DNA of 64,000 bases, taken from the NCBI GenBank assembly GCA_964640795.1, contig CAZXIN010000008.1, positions 1-64,000 on the forward strand, written 5' to 3'. Positions 1-8,730 of the stretch are shown one piece after another. The position numbers and the translations under genes are program-made. This stretch comes from M269 sp964640795. Lineage in GTDB: Bacteria; Pseudomonadota; Gammaproteobacteria; Enterobacterales; Alteromonadaceae. Below the pieces are notes generated by a model. It worked only from the letters and a program-made list of their open reading frames with translations, had not been told where the DNA came from and did not search any database. Position 1 is the first letter of the stretch. Every line of letters starts with the position of its first letter.

Positions 1-283
1 AGATTAAACTGTGGGACCGACTTTAGTCGGGAATTGGTGGTTGTTTGTTGTGTTCTTTCGCGGTTAAAACCGCTCCCACAGGTAGAGTGATGACATACTG
101 AGATTAAACTGTGGGACCGACTTTAGTCGGGAATTGGTGGTTGTTTGTTGTGTTCTTTCGCGGTTAAAACCGCTCCCACAGGTAGAGTGATGACATACTG
201 AGATTAAACTGTGGGACCGACTTTAGTCGGGAATTGGTGGTTGTTTATTGTGTTTTTTCACGGTTAAAACCGTTCCCACAGGA
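1..283. repeat. Three tandem 100-bp units carrying a REP-like palindromic element
   Basis: Units begin at 1, 101 and 201. The first two look identical; the third has a few substitutions and loses similarity after about 283. Each unit holds TGTGGGACCGACTTTAGTCG near its start and GGTTAAAACCGCTCCCACAG about 50 bp later, so the ends form a TGTGGGA/TCCCACA inverted repeat and two smaller hairpins (CGACTTTAGTCG and CGGTTAAAACCG) sit inside. The same element occurs once more at 1994-2063. This is the look of a REP/BIME-type element downstream of dgt. Bases 284-374 hold no gene. The window starts inside the array, so the copy number is a minimum. Confidence 0.85.
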
Positions 284-374
284 GTCGCTGCTACTTTCTC
301 AAATCGCAGGACATCATCATGTCTTTATGGAGGCGGAGTGATATGACGTGGCTCATGTAAACGTTCTATTGTGA

Positions 375-1823
375 TCAGTCACAAACCATGAGTGCTCGAT
401 ATTCGTCGTAGGCAAATTGGTCGGTCATGCCACTAATATAATCTTGCAATAAACGGCAACGATAATAGTATTCTTCACTGTCGGTAAAGGTTGTTTTTAT
501 TGCGTTTTGGTAGGCTCTGACATGTTTACTGGGTAGCTTTTTGAAGAGCCTTTTTTCAAATAGTGGGGCTTTTCTATCTTGTGCACAAATGTTATTAAAT
601 TCAGCACGAGACAAATGCAATAGTGGTTGGTAGCAGTCGAGTAGGCCGTTAATAATTCTATAACCTTGTAGTTCTCTCGATTCGACCTCTTTGTTGCAAA
701 AAGCGTATTTTACGGCGACTTCTTTAAAGGCTTTTGACAACGCATGCTGGTGGCTGTTGTCTTCTAGCAAAGCTTGATCAAAGGACCCATCATGAATACT
801 GGTGATATTGTCGATAAACCGCTTAACGGCATGTTTGACGAGTGGGTGTACAAAATTAATTCTTAGAAAGATAAAATACTGACTGTCTTTGGATATGTCT
901 TCAGCGTCGGCAGCTTCTTGTGCGCTGTCTGTTATCGCTTTCATATCTATTTTGCCCGGCTCTAGGTCATACTCGACGAGCAGTTTGGCGAATTCTTCAC
1001 AAAGCGCTTGGCTCAGTTTTTTTGTATCTAGGATCTCTTTTTCAACAGCGTCTTCTAAGTCCGCTAGGCAATAGGATATGTCGTCTGCTGCTTCCATAAT
1101 ATAGGCGACTGGGTGGCGGTGGTTTGGCTTTATATTCAGCTTATCGCAGAGTGTGTTGATATAATCTTCTTCACTCTTGTAGTAGCCCACTTTCTTTTTG
1201 AGGTATTTGAATTTGTCGTCGTCTGATGGTTTTCCCTCAACACCGCATCGTGTGTACTTCATCACGCCAGCAACTTGGGTGTAGGTAAGGTTGAGCCGCA
1301 GCAGAGAGTGGATAAGTCGTATCGCTTGGGCGTTGCCTTCAAAGTGGCAAATGTCTGTTTTTAAGTCAGGCGCTAGCTTTACCGTTGGGTCTTGAGGTGA
1401 AAAGGCGTCTTGAACATGGCGTTCAAACCAATCGTTAATTGCTTGCTCACCAAAATGTCCAAAGGGCGGGTTGCCTATGTCGTGCATAAGGCAGGACATT
1501 TCTACGATACTTTCGACATGCCGCTCTAGTCCTGCTAGCCCAAACTCCTTAAGTTGCTCTTCGGTGAGTTTGTTGAAAATGGTTTGCACAATAAATCGGC
1601 CAACCTGCTGTACTTCAAGAGAGTGTGTGAGGCGACTCCTGACAGCAGCGTTGCGTTCTAGCGGGAAAACTTGCGTTTTTTGTTGTAAACGTCGGACGGC
1701 TGCTGAGTTAATAATCCGCCCGCGATCACTTTCATAATCATAAATAAGCGACTTTATGTCGTTGCGTGGCTTAGTATTGTATTCCCTTGCACTCGTAAAC
1801 TTTTTACGAAAATCTATCGGCAT
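375..1823 (-). CDS. dgt: Deoxyguanosinetriphosphate triphosphohydrolase (dGTPase)
   Basis: 482 residues, close to the roughly 500 of E. coli Dgt. HD-domain metal ligands are visible: His67 in RSRLTHSLEVQQVGR, His114-Asp115 in CLMHDIGNPPFGHFGE, and a later HRHPVAYIMEAADDISY block. This long form with RSRLTHSLEVQQVGR matches the type-1 dGTPase that hydrolyses dGTP to deoxyguanosine and triphosphate, and so affects the dNTP pool and resistance to some phages. The ATG at 1823 is preceded on the minus strand by a purine-rich GGGGAACAAGAA stretch. It stands alone, with REP-like elements on both sides. The function call is firm; the exact nucleotide specificity is inferred from the family. Confidence 0.93.
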   Translation of the reverse strand: MPIDFRKKFTSAREYNTKPRNDIKSLIYDYESDRGRIINSAAVRRLQQKTQVFPLERNAAVRSRLTHSLEVQQVGRFIVQTIFNKLTEEQLKEFGLAGLERHVESIVEMSCLMHDIGNPPFGHFGEQAINDWFERHVQDAFSPQDPTVKLAPDLKTDICHFEGNAQAIRLIHSLLRLNLTYTQVAGVMKYTRCGVEGKPSDDDKFKYLKKKVGYYKSEEDYINTLCDKLNIKPNHRHPVAYIMEAADDISYCLADLEDAVEKEILDTKKLSQALCEEFAKLLVEYDLEPGKIDMKAITDSAQEAADAEDISKDSQYFIFLRINFVHPLVKHAVKRFIDNITSIHDGSFDQALLEDNSHQHALSKAFKEVAVKYAFCNKEVESRELQGYRIINGLLDCYQPLLHLSRAEFNNICAQDRKAPLFEKRLFKKLPSKHVRAYQNAIKTTFTDSEEYYYRCRLLQDYISGMTDQFAYDEYRALMVCD

Positions 1824-1993
1824 GCTGATTCTTGTTCCCCACCTGTCTGATGAAAGTCACTATAGCATGCGTTGATAACAGGGAAAATTTTATGCGCGTT
1901 ACAAGCTGGCGGGGAACAATCATTAAATATGTAACTGAGACTAGCTGTAGGGTTGAATAGGCTTTTGGGGCAGGCTCTTGTGAGACTGACTAT

Positions 1994-2063
1994 TGTGGGA
2001 ACGACCTTTAGTCGGGAATTGTTGGGTGTTTGTTGTGTTTTTGCGGTTAAGACCGTTCCCACA
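1994..2063. repeat. Single REP-like palindromic element
   Basis: Starts TGTGGGAACGACCTTTAGTC and ends GGTTAAGACCGTTCCCACA, so its ends are a 10-base inverted repeat (TGTGGGAACG/CGTTCCCACA). It has the same internal layout as the units at 1-283, with a T/G-rich spacer between two half-elements. It lies between dgt and the FG-GAP protein gene in noncoding DNA. Confidence 0.8.
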
Positions 2064-2110
2064 GTAACCACTACTATAAGAGGTTACAGTGGTGCTTTGG
2101 TTGGTTTACT

Positions 2111-3625
2111 TTATTTTGCTGTGGCTATAACGATTTTATTTTTAAAGCTTTCGTCGTCGAGGCGGCCGTAGTACATGACGAGATCCGATTTTTGATCGGC
2201 ATTAATGTCTTTATTGGTCACCGTGGCAGCATTTCTGGGTAAATTCAGGTTGTACGACTTTGCTCTTCTGGCAAAACTTTTTTGCTTGCCTTGGTCGGCT
2301 AATCTGACTTTTATTTTGTCTTCTCCGTCAGACAAAAGTAAGTCTTTGGCGTTATCGCCGTCGATATCTTTTAAGGTAAACATAGGGTTGCCTGTTTGAC
2401 CAGAGGAAAGGCTAAACCGAATTTCAACGTCATCTCTAACAAGCGGGTCTTCATTGAATTTGTCTTGGTCGTCCATACCGAACACGAGTATGTCTTGTTT
2501 TACCTTACGTGAAAAAAGTGCGCTGACGATATCTGATATTGAGATATCGAAAGATGATAAGAGTACTTCCTTCTTTTTGTCGCCGTTTAAGTCAACTAAC
2601 GTTGGATCTAGGAGTCTTTCATCGATAGCGATGCGCGTATTGGGAGTGTCTGAGAAAGCTAAGGTGCCATTTAACAACTGGCCAAAATAAAACTCGAAAT
2701 CATTTACTTGTTTGAGTACACCTGAGCCTTTTGAATGCTGAACCAATAAATCGGCAATACCGTCACCATTTATGTCATCAATTTTCTCTAGCACTTTATG
2801 CACGATATTGCTTTGGTCTTTTTGCGAGCCGTCTGCTTCACGCAATTCCCACCAATAATTGGGGTTTATGTCTGCATTGATATTCACTACCTGCGGTTCG
2901 TCTTTGAATAGACCATCTGCCTGTTGAAGATAAACATGCAGCGCGCCTAGATGTGGGGTGACAATATCCATACGATCGTCTTTGTTCATGTCGAAGAACT
3001 TTAAACGAGGGGGAGTGAATTCTATGCTTTCGCGAAAAACGTCCATTTGTCCTGCACTACTGATTGATTGCGGATGTCTGGTTTCGCAAGCGCAGGATAA
3101 CCACAAGTTTGTGCGCTCAAAATGAGGCAATATAAAGTCGTCGACTTGGTCGCCATTTAAATCGCGAACGAAGGATTTTTTTCTAAAGAATGTCGATTTA
3201 TCCGTAATGTAAATTGAAGATACGGCTTGTTCGTCAAAAAATGGGTACTGTTCCGGATTATCAGATTTGATGTATTTTTTGATATGCGACTTGGTCAAAA
3301 AGTACAAGTCTCGGAGGCCGTTACTCTGTTCTACACCAATATCGTAGGCGATGATGTTGTCGGGTAGTTGAGTGCGGCTTAACACGCTGTATTTATTGTT
3401 TTGGTCTGGCCCTAACACGACCATCCAGATTTTTCTTTCTTCGTCAGCCCCGAAAACTAATAATTCTTTCCCTTTATTTTTGTAGAGATCGATGACTTCA
3501 ATGGGCCGCGTGACATCTAAGCCAACATCAACGGTTTGTATTGAGTAGAGATCGTTGTCCTGTGCAAAAAGCTGGGTTGATAATAAGACGAATATAAAAG
3601 TAACGAGCGATGTGCGAAGGGGCAT
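2111..3625 (-). CDS. Secreted FG-GAP/VCBS-repeat protein
   Basis: 504 residues from the chosen start. An upstream in-frame ATG at 3667 exists, but the Met at 3625 begins a typical signal peptide (PLRTSLVTFIFVLLSTQLFAQ, cleavage after AQ) and has an AAAGGAA stretch about 12 bases upstream. The mature part holds at least six calcium-binding-type repeats of the form DxNxDxxxD: DLNGDQVDD, DMNKDDRMD, DINGDGIAD, DLNGDKKKE, DIDGDNAKD and DINADQKSD. These are characteristic of FG-GAP/VCBS beta-propeller blades in exported or surface proteins. It lies last in a same-strand run after the LytTR regulator and GH18 genes, so it may be regulated with them. No catalytic domain is seen; a binding or scaffold role is likely but unproven. 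Confidence 0.8.
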   Translation of the reverse strand: MPLRTSLVTFIFVLLSTQLFAQDNDLYSIQTVDVGLDVTRPIEVIDLYKNKGKELLVFGADEERKIWMVVLGPDQNNKYSVLSRTQLPDNIIAYDIGVEQSNGLRDLYFLTKSHIKKYIKSDNPEQYPFFDEQAVSSIYITDKSTFFRKKSFVRDLNGDQVDDFILPHFERTNLWLSCACETRHPQSISSAGQMDVFRESIEFTPPRLKFFDMNKDDRMDIVTPHLGALHVYLQQADGLFKDEPQVVNINADINPNYWWELREADGSQKDQSNIVHKVLEKIDDINGDGIADLLVQHSKGSGVLKQVNDFEFYFGQLLNGTLAFSDTPNTRIAIDERLLDPTLVDLNGDKKKEVLLSSFDISISDIVSALFSRKVKQDILVFGMDDQDKFNEDPLVRDDVEIRFSLSSGQTGNPMFTLKDIDGDNAKDLLLSDGEDKIKVRLADQGKQKSFARRAKSYNLNLPRNAATVTNKDINADQKSDLVMYYGRLDDESFKNKIVIATAK

Positions 3626-3670
3626 TTTGATGACTATTCCTTTAATTACTGCAATGGTTGATGACAAAGT

Positions 3671-3756
3671 GTCGTTGTATCAGATAGGTAAGTTAGCGCA
3701 TAGTTCAAATTTTGTTTCTGGCTCAATTCTGGGTCAATAAAGTGTAATAAGTTGTT
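3671..3756. repeat. Direct repeat copy A, with relic of the LytTR gene 3' end
   Basis: Matches 4901-4976 with gaps. Shared blocks are GTTGTATCA, GCGCATAGT, and an exact 23-base block at 3734-3756 identical to 4954-4976. In copy B that block is the end of the LytTR regulator gene, encoding EQLITLY-stop on the minus strand. Here it encodes only the orphan tail QLITLY-stop. The leader next to it (3625-3671) also resembles the GH18 leader (4807-4900). Confidence 0.7.
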
Positions 3757-3774
3757 TTTTTGCATGATGGAAGA

Positions 3775-4806
3775 CTAAGGCACTTTGTTTGTGTTCTTAT
3801 CTAAAGGGATGATGTGCGGAGATAAGAATTCTAATAGGCTATGTTCATTCGCTTTATGGTCTGACGCTAAATCGAATAAGAAAACACCGGCTAACTCTTT
3901 GTTTAAAATAAGGCGAGACTTTTTGTTCAATAGGCTCTTTGTCTCAAAAAAGGTGTTTTTGTATTTGCCTTTGTGAAGTGCACTTTTATTTATATTGGGG
4001 GCATCAATAATCTCTCTGTATGGTACGTGACGGATCGTTTTATTCGAGCCGTTGATAAATTCGATTCCGTAAGCAGGTAGGCCGATTAGGAGCTTGTCAG
4101 CTTTAAACCCTTTATTGAGCGTATGTTTTATAGCTTTTCTGAACGTGCGGTAATCAGCATGATGGGCTATGTCTGAGTTGTCCCAGCTGCCTGTAAAGTC
4201 AAAAGCCATAAGATTAACGTAGTCTACATACTCTTGTAACTCGACTTTATATTGAGCACCAAGCCACTCACCTGGCGCAATATCAACAGTGAGTATCGTG
4301 GATGGAGACAGTGTTTCTCGAAGGCTTTTTAATAACTCAACGAGGTATTGGCTTTCTACAGGGTCGTTACCACCTTTATTTTGTTCACTTTGATAGGACC
4401 AGTATTCCCAGTCGATATCCACACCATCGACTTTGTGCTGTTTAACATAGGACACTAAATTCTCGATGAAGGTATTTTTTAAGGCTGGATCGGCCATGAT
4501 ACTTTTGAATGCTTCACTGCCTTTACCGGCTCCTCCTACTGACAAGATGACAGTCTTTCCTTGCTCTTTTGCTTTTGCGACGAGTGGTTCGATGAAAGTA
4601 TCAACGGTTGAAGACTCAAGATGACCGTTAGTTAAAGGGTAGACCGATGCGATAGCTAAATGAGAGAACCTTTCCCATAAGATATTGTCGACAGGCAGTT
4701 GTTTGTTATTCCACGCGGTATACATTGCGACAACAGGTTTGTGCTGTGGCTGTTGGGCACTCGTACAAGACAACAGACAAAATATGAGAAAGCCGCATCG
4801 CCACAT
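3775..4806 (-). CDS. GH18 chitinase-like lipoprotein
   Basis: 343 residues. The N-terminus is a short lipoprotein signal with a lipobox ending LLSC (Cys14). The GH18 signature is intact: SxGG in ILSVGGAGKG (residues 88-96) and DGVDIDWEYW (127-136), whose Glu134 is the expected acid in substrate-assisted catalysis on beta-1,4-GlcNAc links. Later conserved parts are LMAFDFTGSWD and the LLIGLPAYG strand. No separate chitin-binding module is present. A membrane-anchored chitinase or related N-acetylglucosaminidase is most likely. The gene lies between the LytTR regulator and the FG-GAP protein, bracketed by a direct repeat (3671-3756 and 4901-4976), which suggests it was placed here by duplication or insertion. 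Confidence 0.87.
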   Translation of the reverse strand: MWRCGFLIFCLLSCTSAQQPQHKPVVAMYTAWNNKQLPVDNILWERFSHLAIASVYPLTNGHLESSTVDTFIEPLVAKAKEQGKTVILSVGGAGKGSEAFKSIMADPALKNTFIENLVSYVKQHKVDGVDIDWEYWSYQSEQNKGGNDPVESQYLVELLKSLRETLSPSTILTVDIAPGEWLGAQYKVELQEYVDYVNLMAFDFTGSWDNSDIAHHADYRTFRKAIKHTLNKGFKADKLLIGLPAYGIEFINGSNKTIRHVPYREIIDAPNINKSALHKGKYKNTFFETKSLLNKKSRLILNKELAGVFLFDLASDHKANEHSLLEFLSPHIIPLDKNTNKVP

Positions 4807-4900
4807 TGTTATTCCCTCACTTTAGTAACGCAGTTCATTCACTGATTTCTGCATGATGTTTATAGATTCGTTTAGACAAACCTGCGGTTAAGTCGATAAG

Positions 4901-4976
4901 GTTGTTGTATCAAACAGATGGTGCAGCGCATAGTGAAAACTGCGTTTTATAAATCAATAAAGTGTAATAAGTTGTT
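4901..4976. repeat. Direct repeat copy B, overlapping the LytTR gene 3' end
   Basis: Partner of 3671-3756. The last 23 bases (4954-4976) are the final codons and stop of the LytTR gene on the minus strand; the rest is the leader of the GH18 gene. Identity is patchy outside the 23-base block, so the duplication is old. Confidence 0.7.
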
Positions 4977-5736
4977 CGTCACTGCATTCATTGCCTCGCG
5001 GTAACGAGGTTCCGGCAATAACGACTTCCTGAGTATTAAATGAGTCAACATGCGTTAGGTTGACCACATGCGACTTATGTATTCGTAAGAAACCTTCGGG
5101 GAGTTTTTGCTGAAAGGCTTTTAGTGAACTGTAGGTGACAATGCGTTTGTCATTATCCAAAAATACTTCGACGTAGTTCCCCATCGCCGACACGTACAAA
5201 ATAGATTGGGTATCAATCAAGTGTGTTCGTCTGTCGGCGACGATTTTGATTTTCTCTAATTTAGGTTTGTCGTTTTCGTGTTCAAGCAAGGTTAAGTGTT
5301 TTTTCAAAAGGCTTACAAAGCCTAGGAAAATGACGGTGCTATTAATCAGCATTAGGTTTTTGACCCATTGTGATGGGGTAAAAGGAGTGAGATTTGGTGC
5401 ATTGATAATAGGCTGATAGAAGTAGGTGATAACCAGAGATTGCAAGGTTGCAGCAACGGCCAAAAGCGCAAGGTACTGGATAAAGAATAAAGTAAAGCGT
5501 TTGGCTAATAGGTGTCTGGGTATGAGCACGTAGATAACACAATAAACACACAGAATACGTGCAGGGAGCAATAAAAACTCCAGTAAGAACGAAGCGTATA
5601 AACCTGTATCAGGCCTCATCCAAATTAATGAGAACATGAGGTAGTACGACACCCAAAAAAGACCGTGAGTGAGCGCTCGTGATGAAAAGAGATGCCCTTT
5701 GTTGTTAAACCATTGGATGGATGAAAACTTGGTCAT
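4954..5736 (-). CDS. Membrane-bound LytTR-family transcriptional regulator
   Basis: 260 residues. The N-terminal half has about four membrane segments (roughly residues 20-45, 50-75, 82-110 and 125-145), followed by a cytoplasmic linker (LLEHENDKPKLEKIKI). The C-terminal LytTR DNA-binding domain covers about 165-260, with the family landmarks YVSAMGNYVEVFL, SSLKAFQQKLP, FLRIHKSHVVNL and a final LPRGNE block. It has no receiver domain, so the membrane part is presumably the sensor. It is divergent from the PDZ-hydrolase gene across a 109-bp gap and directly upstream of GH18 and the FG-GAP gene on the same strand, so all three are plausible targets. Confidence 0.85.
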   Translation of the reverse strand: MTKFSSIQWFNNKGHLFSSRALTHGLFWVSYYLMFSLIWMRPDTGLYASFLLEFLLLPARILCVYCVIYVLIPRHLLAKRFTLFFIQYLALLAVAATLQSLVITYFYQPIINAPNLTPFTPSQWVKNLMLINSTVIFLGFVSLLKKHLTLLEHENDKPKLEKIKIVADRRTHLIDTQSILYVSAMGNYVEVFLDNDKRIVTYSSLKAFQQKLPEGFLRIHKSHVVNLTHVDSFNTQEVVIAGTSLPRGNECSDEQLITLY

Positions 5737-5845
5737 TCAAAAGAGACTTTTCGTATAAATAAACGGTGATTACAAATAATAGAGAATAAAAACATAAACT
5801 TAAATGGTATCAATAATGTCAGGTTTTTTAAGGATACTATGAACA

Positions 5846-7180
5846 ATGTCGCGTTATCTGAACTTAATTGTAAGCAATTTAGCACTGATGTTATGTCTCT
5901 TTTGTTATTGCTTCGCTCAATATGCACAAGCTGATACTTTAGCTCGTCGAGCCACGTGGCAGGTGAGGACATCACCTGCTGAGCCTATTGGACGCACCTT
6001 AACAGAAGTACTTAACAAAACACCACTCTTTGATGCGGGCTTGCGAGTCGGTGACGTCGTTCTCAACATCAATGGCCGATTGATTAACGACTCGGAAGTG
6101 TGGAATGAACTCACAGATGCGTTGGTGGCTGAGCAAGAAGTGGCTATACGTTATAAGCGTGGGACTGAGGTTAGAGAAACCAAGGCGGTGTTTAAGGCGA
6201 TTGCTAGAGAGAGTTACGCTAAACATCTGGTCGAATACGGTAGCATTTACAATAGTTACGGCTTTCGTCAAAGAACCTTTTTAACATTACCTCAAGATCA
6301 GGTTGAGGATTTGCCTGCGGTATTTTTTGTGCAGGGGTTGAGTTGTTCTAGCGTTGAGGTGTTACCTAATAGTCAATCTAATTACCGGCGTATGATCAAG
6401 TTGCTGATTGAAAACCTCGATATGGCGGTGATGCGTGTTGAGAAGCCTGGTGTGGGTGACAGTGAAGGCTCTTGTAGTGAGTCTGATTTCTTGACCGAGT
6501 TACATGGATACGAAGTTGCACTGGAGAAGCTGCTTGCCGATCCGCGGATTGATAAGCGTAGAGTCGTTGTTTATGGGAATTCAATGGGAAGCGCACTTGC
6601 TCCTTATCTTGTCAATAAATACCAATTGAATGGTGTTGTGAGTGACGGTACGTTCTTCAGAACATGGTTTGAACATATGCTAGAAATTGAGCGGCGTATT
6701 CAGCAAATGCAAGGTAAGGCTGAAGCGGATATCAACAAGGCTATGAACACGGTTTATATCCCGCTTTACTATCAAATGCTTATCAAGAAAAAGTCTTATG
6801 GTGACATAACGACAGACAGCCCGCTTTATAAGCCATTTAACTACCATGCTAGACGGCATATGTACGGCAGGCCCATGCGTTACTATCATCAATTGCAAGA
6901 TTTTGATATTGCCGGTGAATGGTCAAAGGTCGTTGTGCCGGTGAGGATTCGATACGGTGAAAATGATTGGATCATGTCTAAAAGTGATAATCGGATGATA
7001 GTTGATGCGTTATCTAGAAACGGTAACAACGATGTAGAGTTGATGATTTATCCTAAGCTTGATCACTGGAGCACATTGCATGACACACCAGCGCATTCGT
7101 TTAACGGCGAACAGGGTGAGTGGGAAGATAACATTGCCCTTATGCTCGTGAATTGGATTAATGAGCTAAATGGGGTGTGA
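5846..7180 (+). CDS. Exported PDZ domain-alpha/beta hydrolase fusion
   Basis: 444 residues. A signal peptide (hydrophobic 8-24, ending AQYAQA) precedes a PDZ domain at about 45-125 (PIGRTL..., AGLRVGDVVLNINGRLI). An alpha/beta hydrolase follows from about 140. Its nucleophile elbow GNSMGS puts Ser246 in place, with Asp374 (YGENDW) and His407 (LDHWS) completing a plausible triad. VMRVEKPGVGDSEG resembles the oxyanion-side loop of S9-like peptidases and esterases. The substrate cannot be read from sequence; a periplasmic peptidase or esterase steered by its PDZ domain is likely. The start at 5846 is favoured because the nearby ATG at 5838 is out of frame and soon stops. Divergent from the LytTR regulator. 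Confidence 0.8.
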   Translation: MSRYLNLIVSNLALMLCLFCYCFAQYAQADTLARRATWQVRTSPAEPIGRTLTEVLNKTPLFDAGLRVGDVVLNINGRLINDSEVWNELTDALVAEQEVAIRYKRGTEVRETKAVFKAIARESYAKHLVEYGSIYNSYGFRQRTFLTLPQDQVEDLPAVFFVQGLSCSSVEVLPNSQSNYRRMIKLLIENLDMAVMRVEKPGVGDSEGSCSESDFLTELHGYEVALEKLLADPRIDKRRVVVYGNSMGSALAPYLVNKYQLNGVVSDGTFFRTWFEHMLEIERRIQQMQGKAEADINKAMNTVYIPLYYQMLIKKKSYGDITTDSPLYKPFNYHARRHMYGRPMRYYHQLQDFDIAGEWSKVVVPVRIRYGENDWIMSKSDNRMIVDALSRNGNNDVELMIYPKLDHWSTLHDTPAHSFNGEQGEWEDNIALMLVNWINELNGV

Positions 7181-7365
7181 GGAGCAGGCTTTTATTGAGT
7201 GAATAACCATCTTGATACCAAATACCTTTGCATGACGGTTTTTGATATCGAGCCAGTAGGCCTAATAGTAATAAGCGATAGTCAGTTCAGTTGTGGTGAT
7301 GTCAGAGGAATGTCTTTGTTGAATCAGCCGTTGAACGCTAACCCATTCAGAGGGGCATAAATGAT

Positions 7366-7397
7366 AAGGGGCATATACTATATGCCCCTTTATTTTT
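7366..7397. terminator. Hairpin terminator between convergent genes
   Basis: AAGGGGCATA (7366-7375) and TATGCCCCTT (7381-7390) form a perfect 10-bp stem with a 5-base loop, followed on the plus strand by TATTTTTT. It serves the PDZ-hydrolase gene and may also stop the GH16 gene on the other strand, where the trailing T tract is poorer. Confidence 0.85.
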
Positions 7398-7410
7398 TGA
7401 CTCTTAGCCG

Positions 7411-8730
7411 TTATCCACCGTTCGCTGGACGGCTCACAATTGTCCATTCTTGATTAGGGTGTGTGGCATCCCATAGTTTCATGCCTTGTCCTGGCGCTCC
7501 ACCATTACCACCATCCAGATAGAAATCAGCCCAAGGGATGTTCTTTCTGAGTCGGTATTTGTCACCACCTAGAGAGATTTTTTCCCATTGTTGGTTCTTA
7601 TTATCCGTACCGCAGTAGAAGAGGTTGACTGCCTGCCCACGAGCACCTTGATGGCCGCCATCTAAACACAAGCTAGTGAAACGTTTACGGTATGAGAAAA
7701 AACCGTTACCTCTGTCGATTTCAACCCACTGTTGGTTTTTTTGATTTGGGTTATCAAACCAAAGTTTTGCTTGTGTATTAAGCTGCGCAAAGTTACCGCC
7801 ATCAATAGAATAGTTGGGGGCATTACTTTTTGTCAGTGTTACGAAAGGTTGAGGCTCTGCAGTACCACCTTGAAAAACACGAACATACTCAATTTGTAGT
7901 GATGGTAATCCAGTCTCACCAATTTGAGGCAGCAATTTAGGATCTTTTTGTGGGTTGTCTGCTTGCGACGGGTTACTTGCACCGTTAATACCATCTCTTA
8001 CGTGTGGAGACGAGGAGAATATAAGCCTTAAAGGTCTTGTTTCTGCAGCAGCGTCTTGCGGTTGATTGGATGTGTAGTATTTCTTTCCATCAAAATAATA
8101 TGAAATTTCATCCGGTGTCCATAAAACACCCCAGTCATGGAATTTGCCGTCAAAAGGGTTACGTTCGTGAGCTCGCCAGTCTTCATAAGTGTCTGATGAT
8201 GATTTAGGGCCTATAGGTGTTTTTCCTCGGTAGTGATGAGATGAAGTGGGCAGCCCGAACGGTGAGGTACCGCTGAGTTCCATAATATCTATTTCTGTCG
8301 TCTCACCTTGAGAATTGCCTCCCCAAATCCACCATGTTGGCCATATTTTACCTTTAGGATCTCCCGTAATTCTCAACCTAGCTTCATAGTAACCATATTT
8401 GTCAAAGTCGGCGTTATTGCCAAAGGTTTCATTAGATTCAATCCAGCCACCTGTATTGACAGCTCCATGCATAACGTTCCTAATGGTTAAAACACCATTT
8501 TGCACAGAGACATTGTCAGGTCTAAAATGTGGTGCCGCATTTCCTCTGAACTTCCACCTTTTGTTCTCTCCAATATCCAGTGTGTCAAAATTATCTGCGT
8601 ACACAACTCGCCAACCATTATTCCAGCCTCCTGGTGGTGCCGCTGCGAAAGACATTGTTGATACAGTAAAGAGTGATGCAGTCAGTAGTGACTTTACAGC
8701 TCGGCCAAACTTCAATTTGCTAACTTTCAT
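7411..8730 (-). CDS. Secreted GH16 beta-glycanase with ricin-type lectin tail
   Basis: 439 residues. A signal peptide (1-30, ending SFAAA) precedes a GH16 domain at about 38-290. The retaining-enzyme motif is intact: TEIDIMELSG with Glu146, Asp148 and Glu151, and upstream PTWWIWGG is the usual substrate-cleft strand. Residues about 297-435 form three QxW-type repeats (NQQWVEI, NQQWEKI, NQEWTIV), each with an LDGG or IDGG element, as in ricin-B/CBM13 lectin domains. GH16 covers laminarinases, agarases, porphyranases and carrageenases; the motif alone does not decide which. The minus-strand GGAG about 10 bases before the ATG supports the start. Divergent from a GH97 gene, which suggests a small saccharide-degradation locus. 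Confidence 0.9.
   Translation of the reverse strand: MKVSKLKFGRAVKSLLTASLFTVSTMSFAAAPPGGWNNGWRVVYADNFDTLDIGENKRWKFRGNAAPHFRPDNVSVQNGVLTIRNVMHGAVNTGGWIESNETFGNNADFDKYGYYEARLRITGDPKGKIWPTWWIWGGNSQGETTEIDIMELSGTSPFGLPTSSHHYRGKTPIGPKSSSDTYEDWRAHERNPFDGKFHDWGVLWTPDEISYYFDGKKYYTSNQPQDAAAETRPLRLIFSSSPHVRDGINGASNPSQADNPQKDPKLLPQIGETGLPSLQIEYVRVFQGGTAEPQPFVTLTKSNAPNYSIDGGNFAQLNTQAKLWFDNPNQKNQQWVEIDRGNGFFSYRKRFTSLCLDGGHQGARGQAVNLFYCGTDNKNQQWEKISLGGDKYRLRKNIPWADFYLDGGNGGAPGQGMKLWDATHPNQEWTIVSRPANGG

Noticed and set aside
1814..2071. 85-codon minus-strand frame between dgt and the FG-GAP gene
   Set aside because: It overlaps the REP-like element and the dgt start, has no RBS and no protein-like composition.
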